A DNA stretch of 58,563 nucleotides from NCBI GenBank assembly GCA_902553005.1, contig CACDIK010000005.1:1-58563 (forward strand), written 5' to 3'. The position numbers were made by a program, and so were the translations under genes. Below, one piece after another: positions 45,194 through 53,991 of the stretch. Source of the DNA: an uncultured Alphaproteobacteria bacterium. Lineage in GTDB: Bacteria; Pseudomonadota; Alphaproteobacteria; HIMB59; GCA-002718135. The first letter of the stretch is position 1. Each line of letters opens with the position of its first letter. A model generated the notes under the pieces. The model was given only the letters and a program-made list of their open reading frames with translations, was not told the DNA's origin and ran no database searches.

Positions 45194-46387
45194 ATGGATA
45201 ACATCAGATTAGATTTTCAAAAACATATTGATGCTGGAAGATGTATTGGTGCTGAGTGGATAATAAATCACAAAAATAATACTTATCATGAGGTAATTGG
45301 ATATAATGATCTAGTTAAAAATAATAAACTTAATAAAAATTCATATTACAGAATTTGGTCAATGACTAAACCAATTGTTGGTTTTGCGGCGATGCAATTA
45401 ATAGAAAAAAATTTTCTATCTCTTGATGATACTATAGATAAATATTTACCAAATTTTAAAAACCTAAAAAAACTAAAATCATTAACTAGTAAATTAGACG
45501 ATACTATTAAAATAGATAAAACTCCTACAGTAAGACAACTTTTGCAACATACAGCAGGTTTTACCTACAATAGTAGTAATAATTTTTTAGCTGAAGGTTA
45601 TGAAGAAAAGAAGTTATTTCACTCATCTTCTAGAAGCTTAGAAGAGGAAATTGAAAGTATTTCTGAGTTGCCACTACTTTATGAACCAGGATCAGAATGG
45701 CATTATTCTATTTCTATAGATATTTTAGCTAGAATTCTAGAAGTTGTAACAAAAGATAAGTTATTAAATATTTTAAAAGAAAATATATTTTATCCATTAG
45801 AAATGAATGAAACAAATTTTTTTATTAGCGAAGATAAAAATAAAAATTTAATTGAAACCTTTGAATATAATAGCGTTAAATCAAAATTAACTGACTTAAC
45901 TTTGGGTACAAGAAAACTAATTTTATATGGATATCCTGCAAATAATGAAAATTACTGTAGAGGTGGACATGGTTTATTTTCAACTGCAACAGATTATATT
46001 AAATTTGCCACCATGCTTATTAATGGCAAAAATAAGAATGCTAAAACACTAATAAATAAGGAAACTCTTCAATCTATGCGTCATAATTCATTAGATACAA
46101 ACTTATTACCTATCGAAATAACATCAACAAATACAATTAAAGATCAAAATTATGAAAATGATTTAGATGGTTATGGTTGGGGTCTTGGATTTAGAGTTTT
46201 GATGAATAATACATCTCAAAATAAATTTGGTGTTATTGGAGAATTTGGTTGGTCAGGTTATGCAGCTACGTATTTCTTAGTTGATCCAATGAACGATTTA
46301 TCAGCAGTTGTAATGATGCAAATTTTAGATGCAGATAAAAATATTAAAAAAGACTTCTATAATAATATTTTCAAAAATCTTAAATGA
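45194..46387 (+). CDS. Serine hydrolase of the beta-lactamase/esterase (class C-like) family
   Basis: The 397-residue protein has the S-x-x-K nucleophile motif SMTKP at about residues 56-60 and a Y-x-S/N equivalent HYSISID near residue 165. Members are esterases, lactonases or D-amino-acid peptidases more often than true beta-lactamases. No signal peptide is visible, so it is probably cytoplasmic, which argues against antibiotic resistance. In this setting a lactonase or sugar-esterase role is conceivable. The stop overlaps the next start by four bases. Confidence 0.88.
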   Translation: MDNIRLDFQKHIDAGRCIGAEWIINHKNNTYHEVIGYNDLVKNNKLNKNSYYRIWSMTKPIVGFAAMQLIEKNFLSLDDTIDKYLPNFKNLKKLKSLTSKLDDTIKIDKTPTVRQLLQHTAGFTYNSSNNFLAEGYEEKKLFHSSSRSLEEEIESISELPLLYEPGSEWHYSISIDILARILEVVTKDKLLNILKENIFYPLEMNETNFFISEDKNKNLIETFEYNSVKSKLTDLTLGTRKLILYGYPANNENYCRGGHGLFSTATDYIKFATMLINGKNKNAKTLINKETLQSMRHNSLDTNLLPIEITSTNTIKDQNYENDLDGYGWGLGFRVLMNNTSQNKFGVIGEFGWSGYAATYFLVDPMNDLSAVVMMQILDADKNIKKDFYNNIFKNLK

Positions 46388-47244
46388 ATAATAAATCAAA
46401 CCCATATACTTATGGAATTATTTTAATACTTTTAACTTATTTATCTTTTGGCATCTTAGATACTATTCAAAAAACAGCAGTTCAGTATCATTCAGTATTT
46501 GTACTATTATTTGTTAAGTATACTTTTTGCTTAATCTTTTCTTTTTTTATTGCAAAAAAAAATAATGTTAAAAATTATTATCTATCAAATAATTATAAAA
46601 TACAAATTACTAGATGTGTCCTATCTGTTTGTGAGGCTTGTTTTTTTGTATTATCATTTAGGTATTTAGCTCTTGCAGATGCACACACAATTGGATCTTT
46701 ATCACCAGTTTTAGTTGTTTTTTTTTCTTATTTAATTCTAAGAGAAAAAATAAACTTAGCTACTTGGGTAGCAATTGGTATTAGTTTTTTTGGTGTTATT
46801 CTTATTATGCGCCCTGGCTTAACAATATTTAATCCTTACCTTGTCATTCCTTTACTCGCTGCTTTTTTTTATTCACTGTTTCAAATAGCAACAAGATTAA
46901 ATGCTCAGTACGATGATAATGAAACTATGTTATTCTACAATGGTCTTATAGGTGTCATAATAACTTCAATATTATCAATATTTTTTTGGCAACCTCTTCA
47001 TTCATTTTCTTTTATATTCTTTATATTTTTAGGTTTCTTTTTTTGCGCGGGCTTATTTTTACAAATTAAAGCATTAAGTATTACTCCTGCAAGTGTATTA
47101 GCACCTTATAATTATACAATAATAGTTTGGGCAATACTTTTTGGTTTTGTTGTATATAAAGAAATACCAGATATATTTACAATTATTGGAGCAATTATTA
47201 TTGTCGCATCTGGTGTATTTATATTTAGGTATTCTTATAAGTGA
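46384..47244 (+). CDS. EamA (DMT) family transporter
   Basis: The 286-residue protein has ten hydrophobic helices in two EamA repeats, with the recognisable first-repeat ending LADAHTIGSLSPVLVVFFSYLILREKI and second-repeat ending LAPYNYTIIVWAILFGFVVYKEIPD. It is a drug/metabolite-type carrier of unknown substrate, possibly exporting or importing a small hydrophilic metabolite. The ATG overlaps the serine hydrolase stop, so the two are translationally coupled. Confidence 0.9.
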   Translation: MNNKSNPYTYGIILILLTYLSFGILDTIQKTAVQYHSVFVLLFVKYTFCLIFSFFIAKKNNVKNYYLSNNYKIQITRCVLSVCEACFFVLSFRYLALADAHTIGSLSPVLVVFFSYLILREKINLATWVAIGISFFGVILIMRPGLTIFNPYLVIPLLAAFFYSLFQIATRLNAQYDDNETMLFYNGLIGVIITSILSIFFWQPLHSFSFIFFIFLGFFFCAGLFLQIKALSITPASVLAPYNYTIIVWAILFGFVVYKEIPDIFTIIGAIIIVASGVFIFRYSYK

Positions 47245-47293
47245 TCCTAATTTTCTTTGTATGATTTAAAATATTAATGTTATAAATTTCATC

Positions 47294-48778
47294 ATGTTTA
47301 TTGGAATAGATCTTGGCACTTCTTCAATTAAAATGATTTTAATTGATCAAAACCAAAAAATTCTTGCCACAGCTACTTCAAGTCTCACAATACAATCTCT
47401 AAATGATGGTTTTAGTGAGCAAAACCCACAAGAATGGATTGACTCAACTATGGAATGTTTTGAAGCTTTGAAGCTAAAAAAACCAAAAGAGTTTTCACAA
47501 ACCGTTTCTCTTGGCATATCAGGACATATGCATGGAGCTACTTTAATAGATAAGGATGGAAATGTTATTAGACCATGTATTCTTTGGAATGATACTAGAT
47601 CACATCAAGAGTGTGAAGAATTTGAAAAACAAAACTTTGATGTACGATCAATCTCAGGAAATATCACTATGCCTGGTTTTACTGCTCCAAAAATAAATTG
47701 GATTAAAAACAATGAAATAGATAATTTTCGAAAAATTTTCAAAGTTTTATTACCAAAAGATTATTTAAGATTTATTCTTACCGGTGAATTTTTTTCTGAA
47801 ATGTCAGATGCATCTGGCACATTATGGTTAGACATAAAACATAGAAAATGGTCTAATAAACTTTTATCATGTTCGTTTTTAGAAGAAAAACATATGCCCA
47901 ATCTTGTGGAAGGCAATGAGCTGACTGGTTATTTAAAAAAAGAGTTAAAAGACAAATTTAATTTTAATAATAATGTGAAAGTTGTTGGTGGAGCAGGTGA
48001 TAATGCAGCTGCAGCAACTGGTATGGGCATAACAAATAAAAATCAGTCATTCATATCTCTTGGTACTTCAGGAGTTTTTTTTACTCCTACTGAAAGTTTT
48101 TTAAGTAATACCGCGGACGCAGTACATTCATTTTGTCATTGTTTACCAAATAAATGGCACTTGATGTCAGTTATGTTAAGTGCAAGTAATTGTTTGGATT
48201 GGATCTGTGCTGTTACAAACACTTCAATTGCAGAAACATTTAATAATCTAGAAAAATTTTATACAGATGAAGATGCTATAAATAAATCTTCTTATTTTTT
48301 ACCTTATCTTTCTGGAGAAAGGACTCCTCATAATGATCCACATATTAGAGGCTCATTTCACTCTATAAAAACATCAACAAATGCAACAGATTTACAGTAT
48401 GCAGTAATTGAAGGTGTTAGTTTTGGTATATTAGATGGCGTAAATTCTATTTTAAAAGTTAACAATAACTTTGATACCATATACATGGTTGGGGGAGGTT
48501 CAAAAAGTTTATTCTGGATTGAATTGATTGCATCACTATTAAATAGAAAATTAAGTGTTTGTGACCAAAGTGAATTTAGTGCGGCACTTGGTGTTGCAAG
48601 ATTAGCAATGTTTCAGGATGATACAATCAATAATAAAGAAAAAATTGTTAGTGAAATAAAAATAAGTAAAATTTATGAACCAAAGAAACATATTATGGAT
48701 AGTTTGTTACGAAGGTATGCTATTTGGAAAGATTTATACAACAGTAATAAAAAAATTGCTCAAAATTTGAATTTTTAA
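47294..48778 (+). CDS. xylB: Xylulokinase (FGGY family)
   Basis: The 494-residue sugar kinase phosphorylates D-xylulose to xylulose-5-phosphate for the pentose phosphate pathway. The ATP and sugar motifs are visible: GIDLGTSSIKM (about residues 4-14), GISGHMHGATL (about 76), LWNDTRSHQE (about 98), SLGTSGVFFTP (about 255), and GGGSKSLFWIELIASLLN (about 396). The GHMHG block is characteristic of XylB. It is convergent with polyol dehydrogenase genes that would produce xylulose from xylitol or arabitol, supporting this substrate. Confidence 0.94.
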   Translation: MFIGIDLGTSSIKMILIDQNQKILATATSSLTIQSLNDGFSEQNPQEWIDSTMECFEALKLKKPKEFSQTVSLGISGHMHGATLIDKDGNVIRPCILWNDTRSHQECEEFEKQNFDVRSISGNITMPGFTAPKINWIKNNEIDNFRKIFKVLLPKDYLRFILTGEFFSEMSDASGTLWLDIKHRKWSNKLLSCSFLEEKHMPNLVEGNELTGYLKKELKDKFNFNNNVKVVGGAGDNAAAATGMGITNKNQSFISLGTSGVFFTPTESFLSNTADAVHSFCHCLPNKWHLMSVMLSASNCLDWICAVTNTSIAETFNNLEKFYTDEDAINKSSYFLPYLSGERTPHNDPHIRGSFHSIKTSTNATDLQYAVIEGVSFGILDGVNSILKVNNNFDTIYMVGGGSKSLFWIELIASLLNRKLSVCDQSEFSAALGVARLAMFQDDTINNKEKIVSEIKISKIYEPKKHIMDSLLRRYAIWKDLYNSNKKIAQNLNF

Positions 48779-50181
48779 TAAATACTTTTTAAAAAATTTA
48801 TTTTTTTTTCTAAAATTTCAGAAAATGAAGAAAATTGTTTTGGTGTGTTGCCCCATAGTTCTACACAATTTGTAAATTCAACAATTTTATTTTCTTCTAG
48901 AAAATATTTGATCCATTCCCAACTTGGTTCATAATATTCAAAACTTAATTTTTTATCTTTAATTTTCAACATAAATACATACCAACTTGCAATTGCATCA
49001 ATACAATTTTCAGGAATAATATTTTTTTCAAAACAATTATGTATAGTTGGTAATATAAATATAGGAAATTTACCTACACCATCCATTGCAATTCTCTCTA
49101 ATTTATCAGCAATATTTTTATTTTTAAATCTTTCATAAATTGTGATCATATATTCTTCTAAATCAAAGGGTTTATGAACAAGCGCTGGTAATATTTCCTT
49201 TTGTTGAATTTCAAAGAAAAAATGTTCTAAATTTTTATCTGATATTGCCTCATCATAAGTTGTATAACCTTTTAATGCTCCAAAATAACTTAATGCTAAG
49301 TGAGCTCCATTTAGAATTCTAATTTTAGCTTCTTCATAAGGAAACACATCCTTCACAAACTGCACACCAACATCTTCAAGCTTTGGTCTTTCATTTATGA
49401 AGTTATCCTCTACTATCCATTGAATAAAGGGTTCAGCTATCACACCGCAATTTTCCTTTAAATTAAATTTTTCCATTATATCAGACTTTAAAAATTCTGG
49501 TGTTCTAGGAGTAATTCGATCAACAACACAAGATGGAAAACTAACATTTTCTTCTATCCATTCTAAAAGTTCGTATTCTTTAGATGCTGATAAATATTCT
49601 TTTAAACAGTCTTGTAACATTTTTCCATTTTCTCTAATATTATCACAGCATAGCAATGTGATTTTTTGATTTATAGATAGCATTCTTTTTTTTAAAGCTG
49701 CCATAAGAAAAGAGTAAATTATATTGTTTTCTTTTCCTTGAATATTATTCTTAATAAGTTCTAAATTTAGATTTAGTTTATTTTTTTCATTTATATAGTA
49801 ACCGCTTTCGGTAATTGTCATTGTAACTAATTTTATATCTGGATTTGAAAGAATAGCCTCAGCTTCATCTTTTTTCTTACTCCAGTCTATTAATTTTATA
49901 ATTGAATTGATGTCTTTATATTTTTCATCTCCAGATGTAGAAATTGTTTTCAGAATATATTTCCCTTTTCTTAATTTTAGATTTTCAAAATTTTTGCTAT
50001 CTTCTTTTCTTAAATTAATTCCACATATTCCCCAATTCAAATTATTAGTTGTATTAAGATATTCATCTATATAGCTTGCTTGATGAGCTCTATGAAAATT
50101 TCCTACACCAAGATGAACAATACCTGTTTTACAATTTTCTCTATTAAAAAATGAAATAGCTAGTTCACCTCTATTCATCAA
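48775..50181 (-). CDS. Mannitol/arabitol 2-dehydrogenase family (long-chain polyol dehydrogenase)
   Basis: The 468-residue NAD-dependent dehydrogenase has the N-terminal GIVHLGVGNFHRAHQASYIDEY motif (about residues 19-40), the ITESGYY segment (about 124), the VDRITPRTPE block (about 220), and NGAHLALSYFGALKGY (about 288). Family members oxidise mannitol, D-arabitol or fructuronate. Next to a xylitol-type dehydrogenase and xylulokinase, D-arabitol to D-xylulose is the best guess. It overlaps the upstream zinc dehydrogenase gene by eleven bases and the convergent xylB by four. Confidence 0.93.
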   Translation of the reverse strand: MMNRGELAISFFNRENCKTGIVHLGVGNFHRAHQASYIDEYLNTTNNLNWGICGINLRKEDSKNFENLKLRKGKYILKTISTSGDEKYKDINSIIKLIDWSKKKDEAEAILSNPDIKLVTMTITESGYYINEKNKLNLNLELIKNNIQGKENNIIYSFLMAALKKRMLSINQKITLLCCDNIRENGKMLQDCLKEYLSASKEYELLEWIEENVSFPSCVVDRITPRTPEFLKSDIMEKFNLKENCGVIAEPFIQWIVEDNFINERPKLEDVGVQFVKDVFPYEEAKIRILNGAHLALSYFGALKGYTTYDEAISDKNLEHFFFEIQQKEILPALVHKPFDLEEYMITIYERFKNKNIADKLERIAMDGVGKFPIFILPTIHNCFEKNIIPENCIDAIASWYVFMLKIKDKKLSFEYYEPSWEWIKYFLEENKIVEFTNCVELWGNTPKQFSSFSEILEKKINFLKSIY

Positions 50182-51208
50182 TTTTTATTTGAAGCTTTAC
50201 ATCTGTGGGCCTATGTTCTGCTGCTCTTAAAAATGCTTCAACACTTTCTTCAAATTTAAAGGTATGTGTAATCATTGGCTTAACATCAATTTTTCCTCGT
50301 TCAAGTAGTCTTATTGATGGTTCATATTGATGTGAATACCTATGCACAGTTTGAAACTCAAGACCTTTAGAAAATAGTATAGCCCAATTCATTGGTACTG
50401 GTTCAGCATTATTTCCAATTAAGACAACATGTGCTCCAGGTGAACAGCAAGTAAAAATAGCTTCATATGCTTTTACTGCTCCGCTACATTCAAAAAACCT
50501 ATCAACTCCCCATCCATTGGTTTCATCCATAATTTTGGTTTCTAAATTTTCTTTAGATATATCTATGGGAATAAGATCAGGATAATAATCACACATTTTT
50601 AATTTTTCACTTAAAATGTCAGCAATATAAACTTTTGCACATCCTCCAGCTAAAGCAGCAAGGGCTGTAACCAATCCAATTGGCCCACATCCCATTACTA
50701 ATCCAATTTGACCAGGTTTTATTTTTGCTTTAGTTACTCCTTGCATACCTACTGCTAAAGGCTCAACCATTGCTCCTTCAGCATAAGAGAGATTGTCTGG
50801 TATTTTAAAAACCATATCACTTGGAAACACAACCTCAGGTGTTAAACAACCATGAATAGGTGGTGTAGCCCAAAATTTTACTTTTTGATCATAATTGTAA
50901 ATACCAAGTTTATATTCTTTTGTACTTTTACTAACAATCTGAGGTTCAACACAAACTCTGTCACCCACTTTTAAATTTTTTACATTTGTACCTACTTCGA
51001 TGATTGTTCCTGAGCCTTCGTGTCCCAAAACCATTGGTGCATTAACATGCCATTGCCCAATTTTTCCATGTTTGTAATAGTGAATATCTGAACCACATAT
51101 ACCAACAGTATGCATTTTGATCTTTACATCATTTGAATCAACCTTGCTTGGTAAATCTATATCTCTTAAATTCAATTCGAGTTTTTTTTCTAAAACTAAT
51201 GCTTTCAT
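50171..51208 (-). CDS. Zinc-type polyol dehydrogenase (xylitol/sorbitol dehydrogenase-like)
   Basis: The 345-residue MDR enzyme oxidises a polyol at C2 with NAD. Catalytic zinc ligands are visible: Cys in GICGSDIHYYKHG (about residue 38), His-Glu in VLGHEGSGTI (about 63), and a Glu later in the active site. The Rossmann motif VMGCGPIGLVTALAAL is near residue 168. The structural zinc lobe, which normally has four cysteines, reads VEPQIVSKSTKEYKLGIYNYD here with no cysteine, as in some animal sorbitol dehydrogenases. Its stop overlaps the mannitol-type gene. Confidence 0.93.
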   Translation of the reverse strand: MKALVLEKKLELNLRDIDLPSKVDSNDVKIKMHTVGICGSDIHYYKHGKIGQWHVNAPMVLGHEGSGTIIEVGTNVKNLKVGDRVCVEPQIVSKSTKEYKLGIYNYDQKVKFWATPPIHGCLTPEVVFPSDMVFKIPDNLSYAEGAMVEPLAVGMQGVTKAKIKPGQIGLVMGCGPIGLVTALAALAGGCAKVYIADILSEKLKMCDYYPDLIPIDISKENLETKIMDETNGWGVDRFFECSGAVKAYEAIFTCCSPGAHVVLIGNNAEPVPMNWAILFSKGLEFQTVHRYSHQYEPSIRLLERGKIDVKPMITHTFKFEESVEAFLRAAEHRPTDVKLQIKIDE

Positions 51209-51272
51209 GTTTGTTAATAAATAGCATATTTTTAAATATAAATTATTATATTTTTTAATGAAATTTCTACAT

Positions 51273-51280
51273 TGTTAACA
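51273..51280. promoter_or_regulatory. Short palindrome in the polyol divergent region
   Basis: TGTTAACA lies between the divergent polyol dehydrogenase and SDR genes. It resembles the half-sites of the palindrome at 37092-37108 (ATGTTA...TAACAT), which hints at related regulators for the two sugar blocks. Eight bases are too few to be certain. Confidence 0.25.
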
Positions 51281-51294
51281 TATTGTATATATTG

Positions 51295-52059
51295 ATGATA
51301 TTTGATCATTTTAAATTAACTAATAAAGTTGCTATTGTAACAGGTGGAACAAGAGGAATTGGTCTATCTATTGCACATGCTCTTGGAGAGGCTGGTGCAA
51401 AGTTAATTGTCACAAGTAGAACAGATAAATACTCTGGTCTAAAAAGTCTTAAAGATGCAAATCATGATGTTTCTTTTGTTCAAGGTGATATTACTAATCC
51501 TAATGAGCCTCAAAAAATAATAAATTTTGTTTTAGAAAAATATAATTCAATTGATATCTTAGTTAATAATGCTGGTGTTGCTCAACATGGTACTATGGAA
51601 GAGTTTGATGATAAATTATTAGATAAAATTATGAATACAAATGTTGATTCTGTTTTTAGAATGTGTCGTTCTGTTTTACCACAAATGAAAAAACAAGGTG
51701 AAGGAGTGATTTTAAATATAGGTTCAATATCTGGATTAGTATCAAATATTCCTCAACCTCAAGTGGCTTATAATGCATCAAAAGCTGCAGTACATATGTT
51801 AACAAAAAGTTTAGCAAGTGATTTTGCTGAAAATAATATCCGTGTGAACGCTATTGCACCTGGTTATATTGATACAGAAATGACTAAGTTAACTAAAGAA
51901 AACGAACATTGGTATGAAACTTGGAATAGCATGACACCTCTCAAAAGAATGGGTAAGCCAAGTGAAATTGCATCTGCAGCACTTTTTTTATGTAGCCCTG
52001 CTTCTAGTTATATTACAGGTGAAGTATTAGTTATAGATGGAGGATATACGCTTAGATAG
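51295..52059 (+). CDS. SDR family dehydrogenase of the polyol block
   Basis: The 254-residue protein (from ATG 51295; the TTG at 51283 would add four residues) has TGGTRGIGLSIAHAL (about residues 16-30), NNAGVAQHG (about 90), Ser in NIGSISG, and YNASKAAVHM (about 159). The C-terminus ITGEVLVIDGGYTLR is classical. It is divergent from the polyol dehydrogenases, so D-arabitol, xylitol or a related sugar alcohol is a plausible substrate. A gluconate-5-dehydrogenase type function is another option. Confidence 0.9.
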   Translation: MIFDHFKLTNKVAIVTGGTRGIGLSIAHALGEAGAKLIVTSRTDKYSGLKSLKDANHDVSFVQGDITNPNEPQKIINFVLEKYNSIDILVNNAGVAQHGTMEEFDDKLLDKIMNTNVDSVFRMCRSVLPQMKKQGEGVILNIGSISGLVSNIPQPQVAYNASKAAVHMLTKSLASDFAENNIRVNAIAPGYIDTEMTKLTKENEHWYETWNSMTPLKRMGKPSEIASAALFLCSPASSYITGEVLVIDGGYTLR

Positions 52060-52064
52060 ACTAA

Positions 52065-52628
52065 CTATTCTTTGAAGAGAAAAATATTTGCTTTTATGGT
52101 TATTTCATCTTTAAGAATTGATGTATTTTTCCAATTACCTGTACCAATATTAAACTCATTCCTAGAAAAAAATATTTCACTTTTTACCTGAACCAAATCA
52201 CTAGCCAATTTTATAATCTCAACATCAATAGGAATATTTTGACTTTTACCTTTAATTGTTAATTCACCTATTAATAGAATTTTATTTTCTCCGTAATTAA
52301 ATTTAAAATTATTTGTATCAATAAGGCCTAAGGGAAATTTTTTAGCATCAAAGAAAACCTCACTGAGTACTAAATCCTTATATCGTTTATAATTTAACTC
52401 TAAACTATCAATACCAACATTTATAAGTGCTTTATTATTACTTTGATTAGATAAATCTAAGGAAACGAAACCATCAAATGTATTAAATTTACCAGTAACA
52501 TTTTTTGCAAACAAAACTGGAACTTCAAATTCTATACTAGAAATATTCTTGTCTATAGTCCATAAATCATTTGCAACACTCTGTTTACAATATAGAAAAA
52601 TAAAAAATAAACTAAATATTATTTTCAA
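52065..52628 (-). CDS. YceI family periplasmic lipid-binding protein
   Basis: The 187-residue protein has a signal peptide (about residues 1-19) and the YceI beta-barrel pattern: WTIDKNISSIEFEVPVLFAKNVTGKFNTFDG at the start of the mature protein, SEVFFDAKKFPLGLI in the middle and FNIGTGNWKNTSILKDEITIKANI-type end. YceI proteins form a lipocalin-like barrel that binds isoprenoid chains such as ubiquinone precursors. Its ATG overlaps the end of rnhA by 17 bases, so the genes are co-transcribed. Confidence 0.93.
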   Translation of the reverse strand: MKIIFSLFFIFLYCKQSVANDLWTIDKNISSIEFEVPVLFAKNVTGKFNTFDGFVSLDLSNQSNNKALINVGIDSLELNYKRYKDLVLSEVFFDAKKFPLGLIDTNNFKFNYGENKILLIGELTIKGKSQNIPIDVEIIKLASDLVQVKSEIFFSRNEFNIGTGNWKNTSILKDEITIKANIFLFKE

Positions 52629-53040
52629 TATATTTCCTTGCTAGTTCATCAGCTTTCTCATTAAACTCGAAACCTGCGTGACCCTTAACCCACTTCCAAG
52701 TTACATTATGTTTATTTATTAGATTATCTAATTGCATCCATAATTCTTTATTTTTCACTATTTTTTTGGTTGATGTCTTCCATCCATTTTTTTTCCAATT
52801 TGTAATCCAGGATTCAATTCCATCCTTAACATATTTGCTGTCTGTATAAATGATTAAATCTTTTTTTATCTTAAAATATTCTAGTGCTTTTATTGCTGCT
52901 GTAAGTTCCATTTTATTATTCGTTGTAAGTTGATCTCCACCATTTAATAATATCTCATTGTTATTATCTAAAATTACAACTCCCCATCCACCTTTACCGG
53001 GATTGCCAGAACATGCACCATCAGTGTAAATATTAATCAT
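52612..53040 (-). CDS. rnhA: Ribonuclease HI
   Basis: RNase HI cuts the RNA strand of RNA-DNA hybrids. I chose the ATG at 53040 (MINIYTDGACSGNPG), giving 142 residues; the longer frame to 53070 adds ten residues that precede the first strand. The four catalytic carboxylates are all visible: Asp in IYTDGACSGNPGKGGWG, Glu in NNKMELTAAIKAL, Asp in IYTDSKYVKDG, and Asp in NEKADELARKY. The start overlaps the thrB stop by one base. Confidence 0.96.
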   Translation of the reverse strand: MINIYTDGACSGNPGKGGWGVVILDNNNEILLNGGDQLTTNNKMELTAAIKALEYFKIKKDLIIYTDSKYVKDGIESWITNWKKNGWKTSTKKIVKNKELWMQLDNLINKHNVTWKWVKGHAGFEFNEKADELARKYIENNI

Positions 53041-53990
53041 TATTGAAAAATACCATTTTGTTGATGCCATTTTAAAATATTAAAATATTCAAATGGATCT
53101 TTTTTAACAACGATTGCATTAGGTGGATGAAAAATATAGTCATGTACTCTTGTAGATAATATTCTAACAGCTGCAGCTCTTAATAAAATATTTAATGATT
53201 CCTTTTCAAGGGCACTCAATTTTCTCAATTTTTGATATTCCTCAAGAATTGTAAGGCAGTTTTGTTTGTGAAAATTTTTTCCATTTTCACTAAAGCACCA
53301 ATCATTAATAACAATAGCTATATCGTACACATAAAAATAATAACAAGAAAAATAGAAATCTATTACTCCTGAAATTTTTTCATTTTTAAAAAAAATATTA
53401 TCTCTAAACAAATCAGCATGAATAACACCACAGGGAATATTGCTTGGCCAATGATTTTCTAAATAATCTATTTCGTTTTTTAACAAATACATTATTTCAT
53501 TATATTCTTCAGATTTCTTATTAAGACACTTTTTGTAAATATTTTTCCAATCCTTTAAGTCTAAACTGTTAGGTCTTTTTTCATCAAAATTTACAGTAAG
53601 ATTGTGTAAATTAGCAACCATCTTCCCAACTTCTCCACACATTTCAGAATTAGCTTTTTCAATACTTTTACCTTCTAGAAAAGAAATAATAACAGCAGTT
53701 TTATTTTTTATTTTTTTTAATGTTTTTCCATTTTTATCTACGATAGCTTTAGGGCATTTAAAATTATTTTTATTTAAAAAGTTTTTTAAATTTATAAAAA
53801 ATGGTAATTCTTCTTCAGTCACTCTTTTTTCAAAAATTGTTAAAATATATGGTTTATTGTTACAAAAAATTTTAAAATTTGAGTTCTCTATACCATCTAC
53901 AATTTCTTCAAATCTTTCTAGATTTCCAATTGCGTAATCAGAGATAAAGTTTTCGATATCTTCCTTAAGTAATTTAGTAAAGACCGCCAT
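53040..53990 (-). CDS. thrB: Homoserine kinase (ThrB, APH-fold type II)
   Basis: The 316-residue kinase phosphorylates homoserine, the step before threonine synthase. It is of the aminoglycoside-phosphotransferase fold used by alphaproteobacteria rather than the GHMP fold. The catalytic loop GVIHADLFRDNIFF is near residue 188 and the metal-binding GVIDFYFSCYY near 208. The opening MAVFTKLLKEDIENFI is characteristic. It is placed between ispH and rnhA, an order I recall from other alphaproteobacteria, and is far from thrC at 7484. Confidence 0.94.
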   Translation of the reverse strand: MAVFTKLLKEDIENFISDYAIGNLERFEEIVDGIENSNFKIFCNNKPYILTIFEKRVTEEELPFFINLKNFLNKNNFKCPKAIVDKNGKTLKKIKNKTAVIISFLEGKSIEKANSEMCGEVGKMVANLHNLTVNFDEKRPNSLDLKDWKNIYKKCLNKKSEEYNEIMYLLKNEIDYLENHWPSNIPCGVIHADLFRDNIFFKNEKISGVIDFYFSCYYFYVYDIAIVINDWCFSENGKNFHKQNCLTILEEYQKLRKLSALEKESLNILLRAAAVRILSTRVHDYIFHPPNAIVVKKDPFEYFNILKWHQQNGIFQ

Positions 53991-53991
53991 T

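Noticed and set aside
45194-46387. Beta-lactamase resistance gene
   Set aside because: The SxxK motif is that of the wide serine esterase family. No signal peptide is present, and the setting is carbohydrate metabolism.
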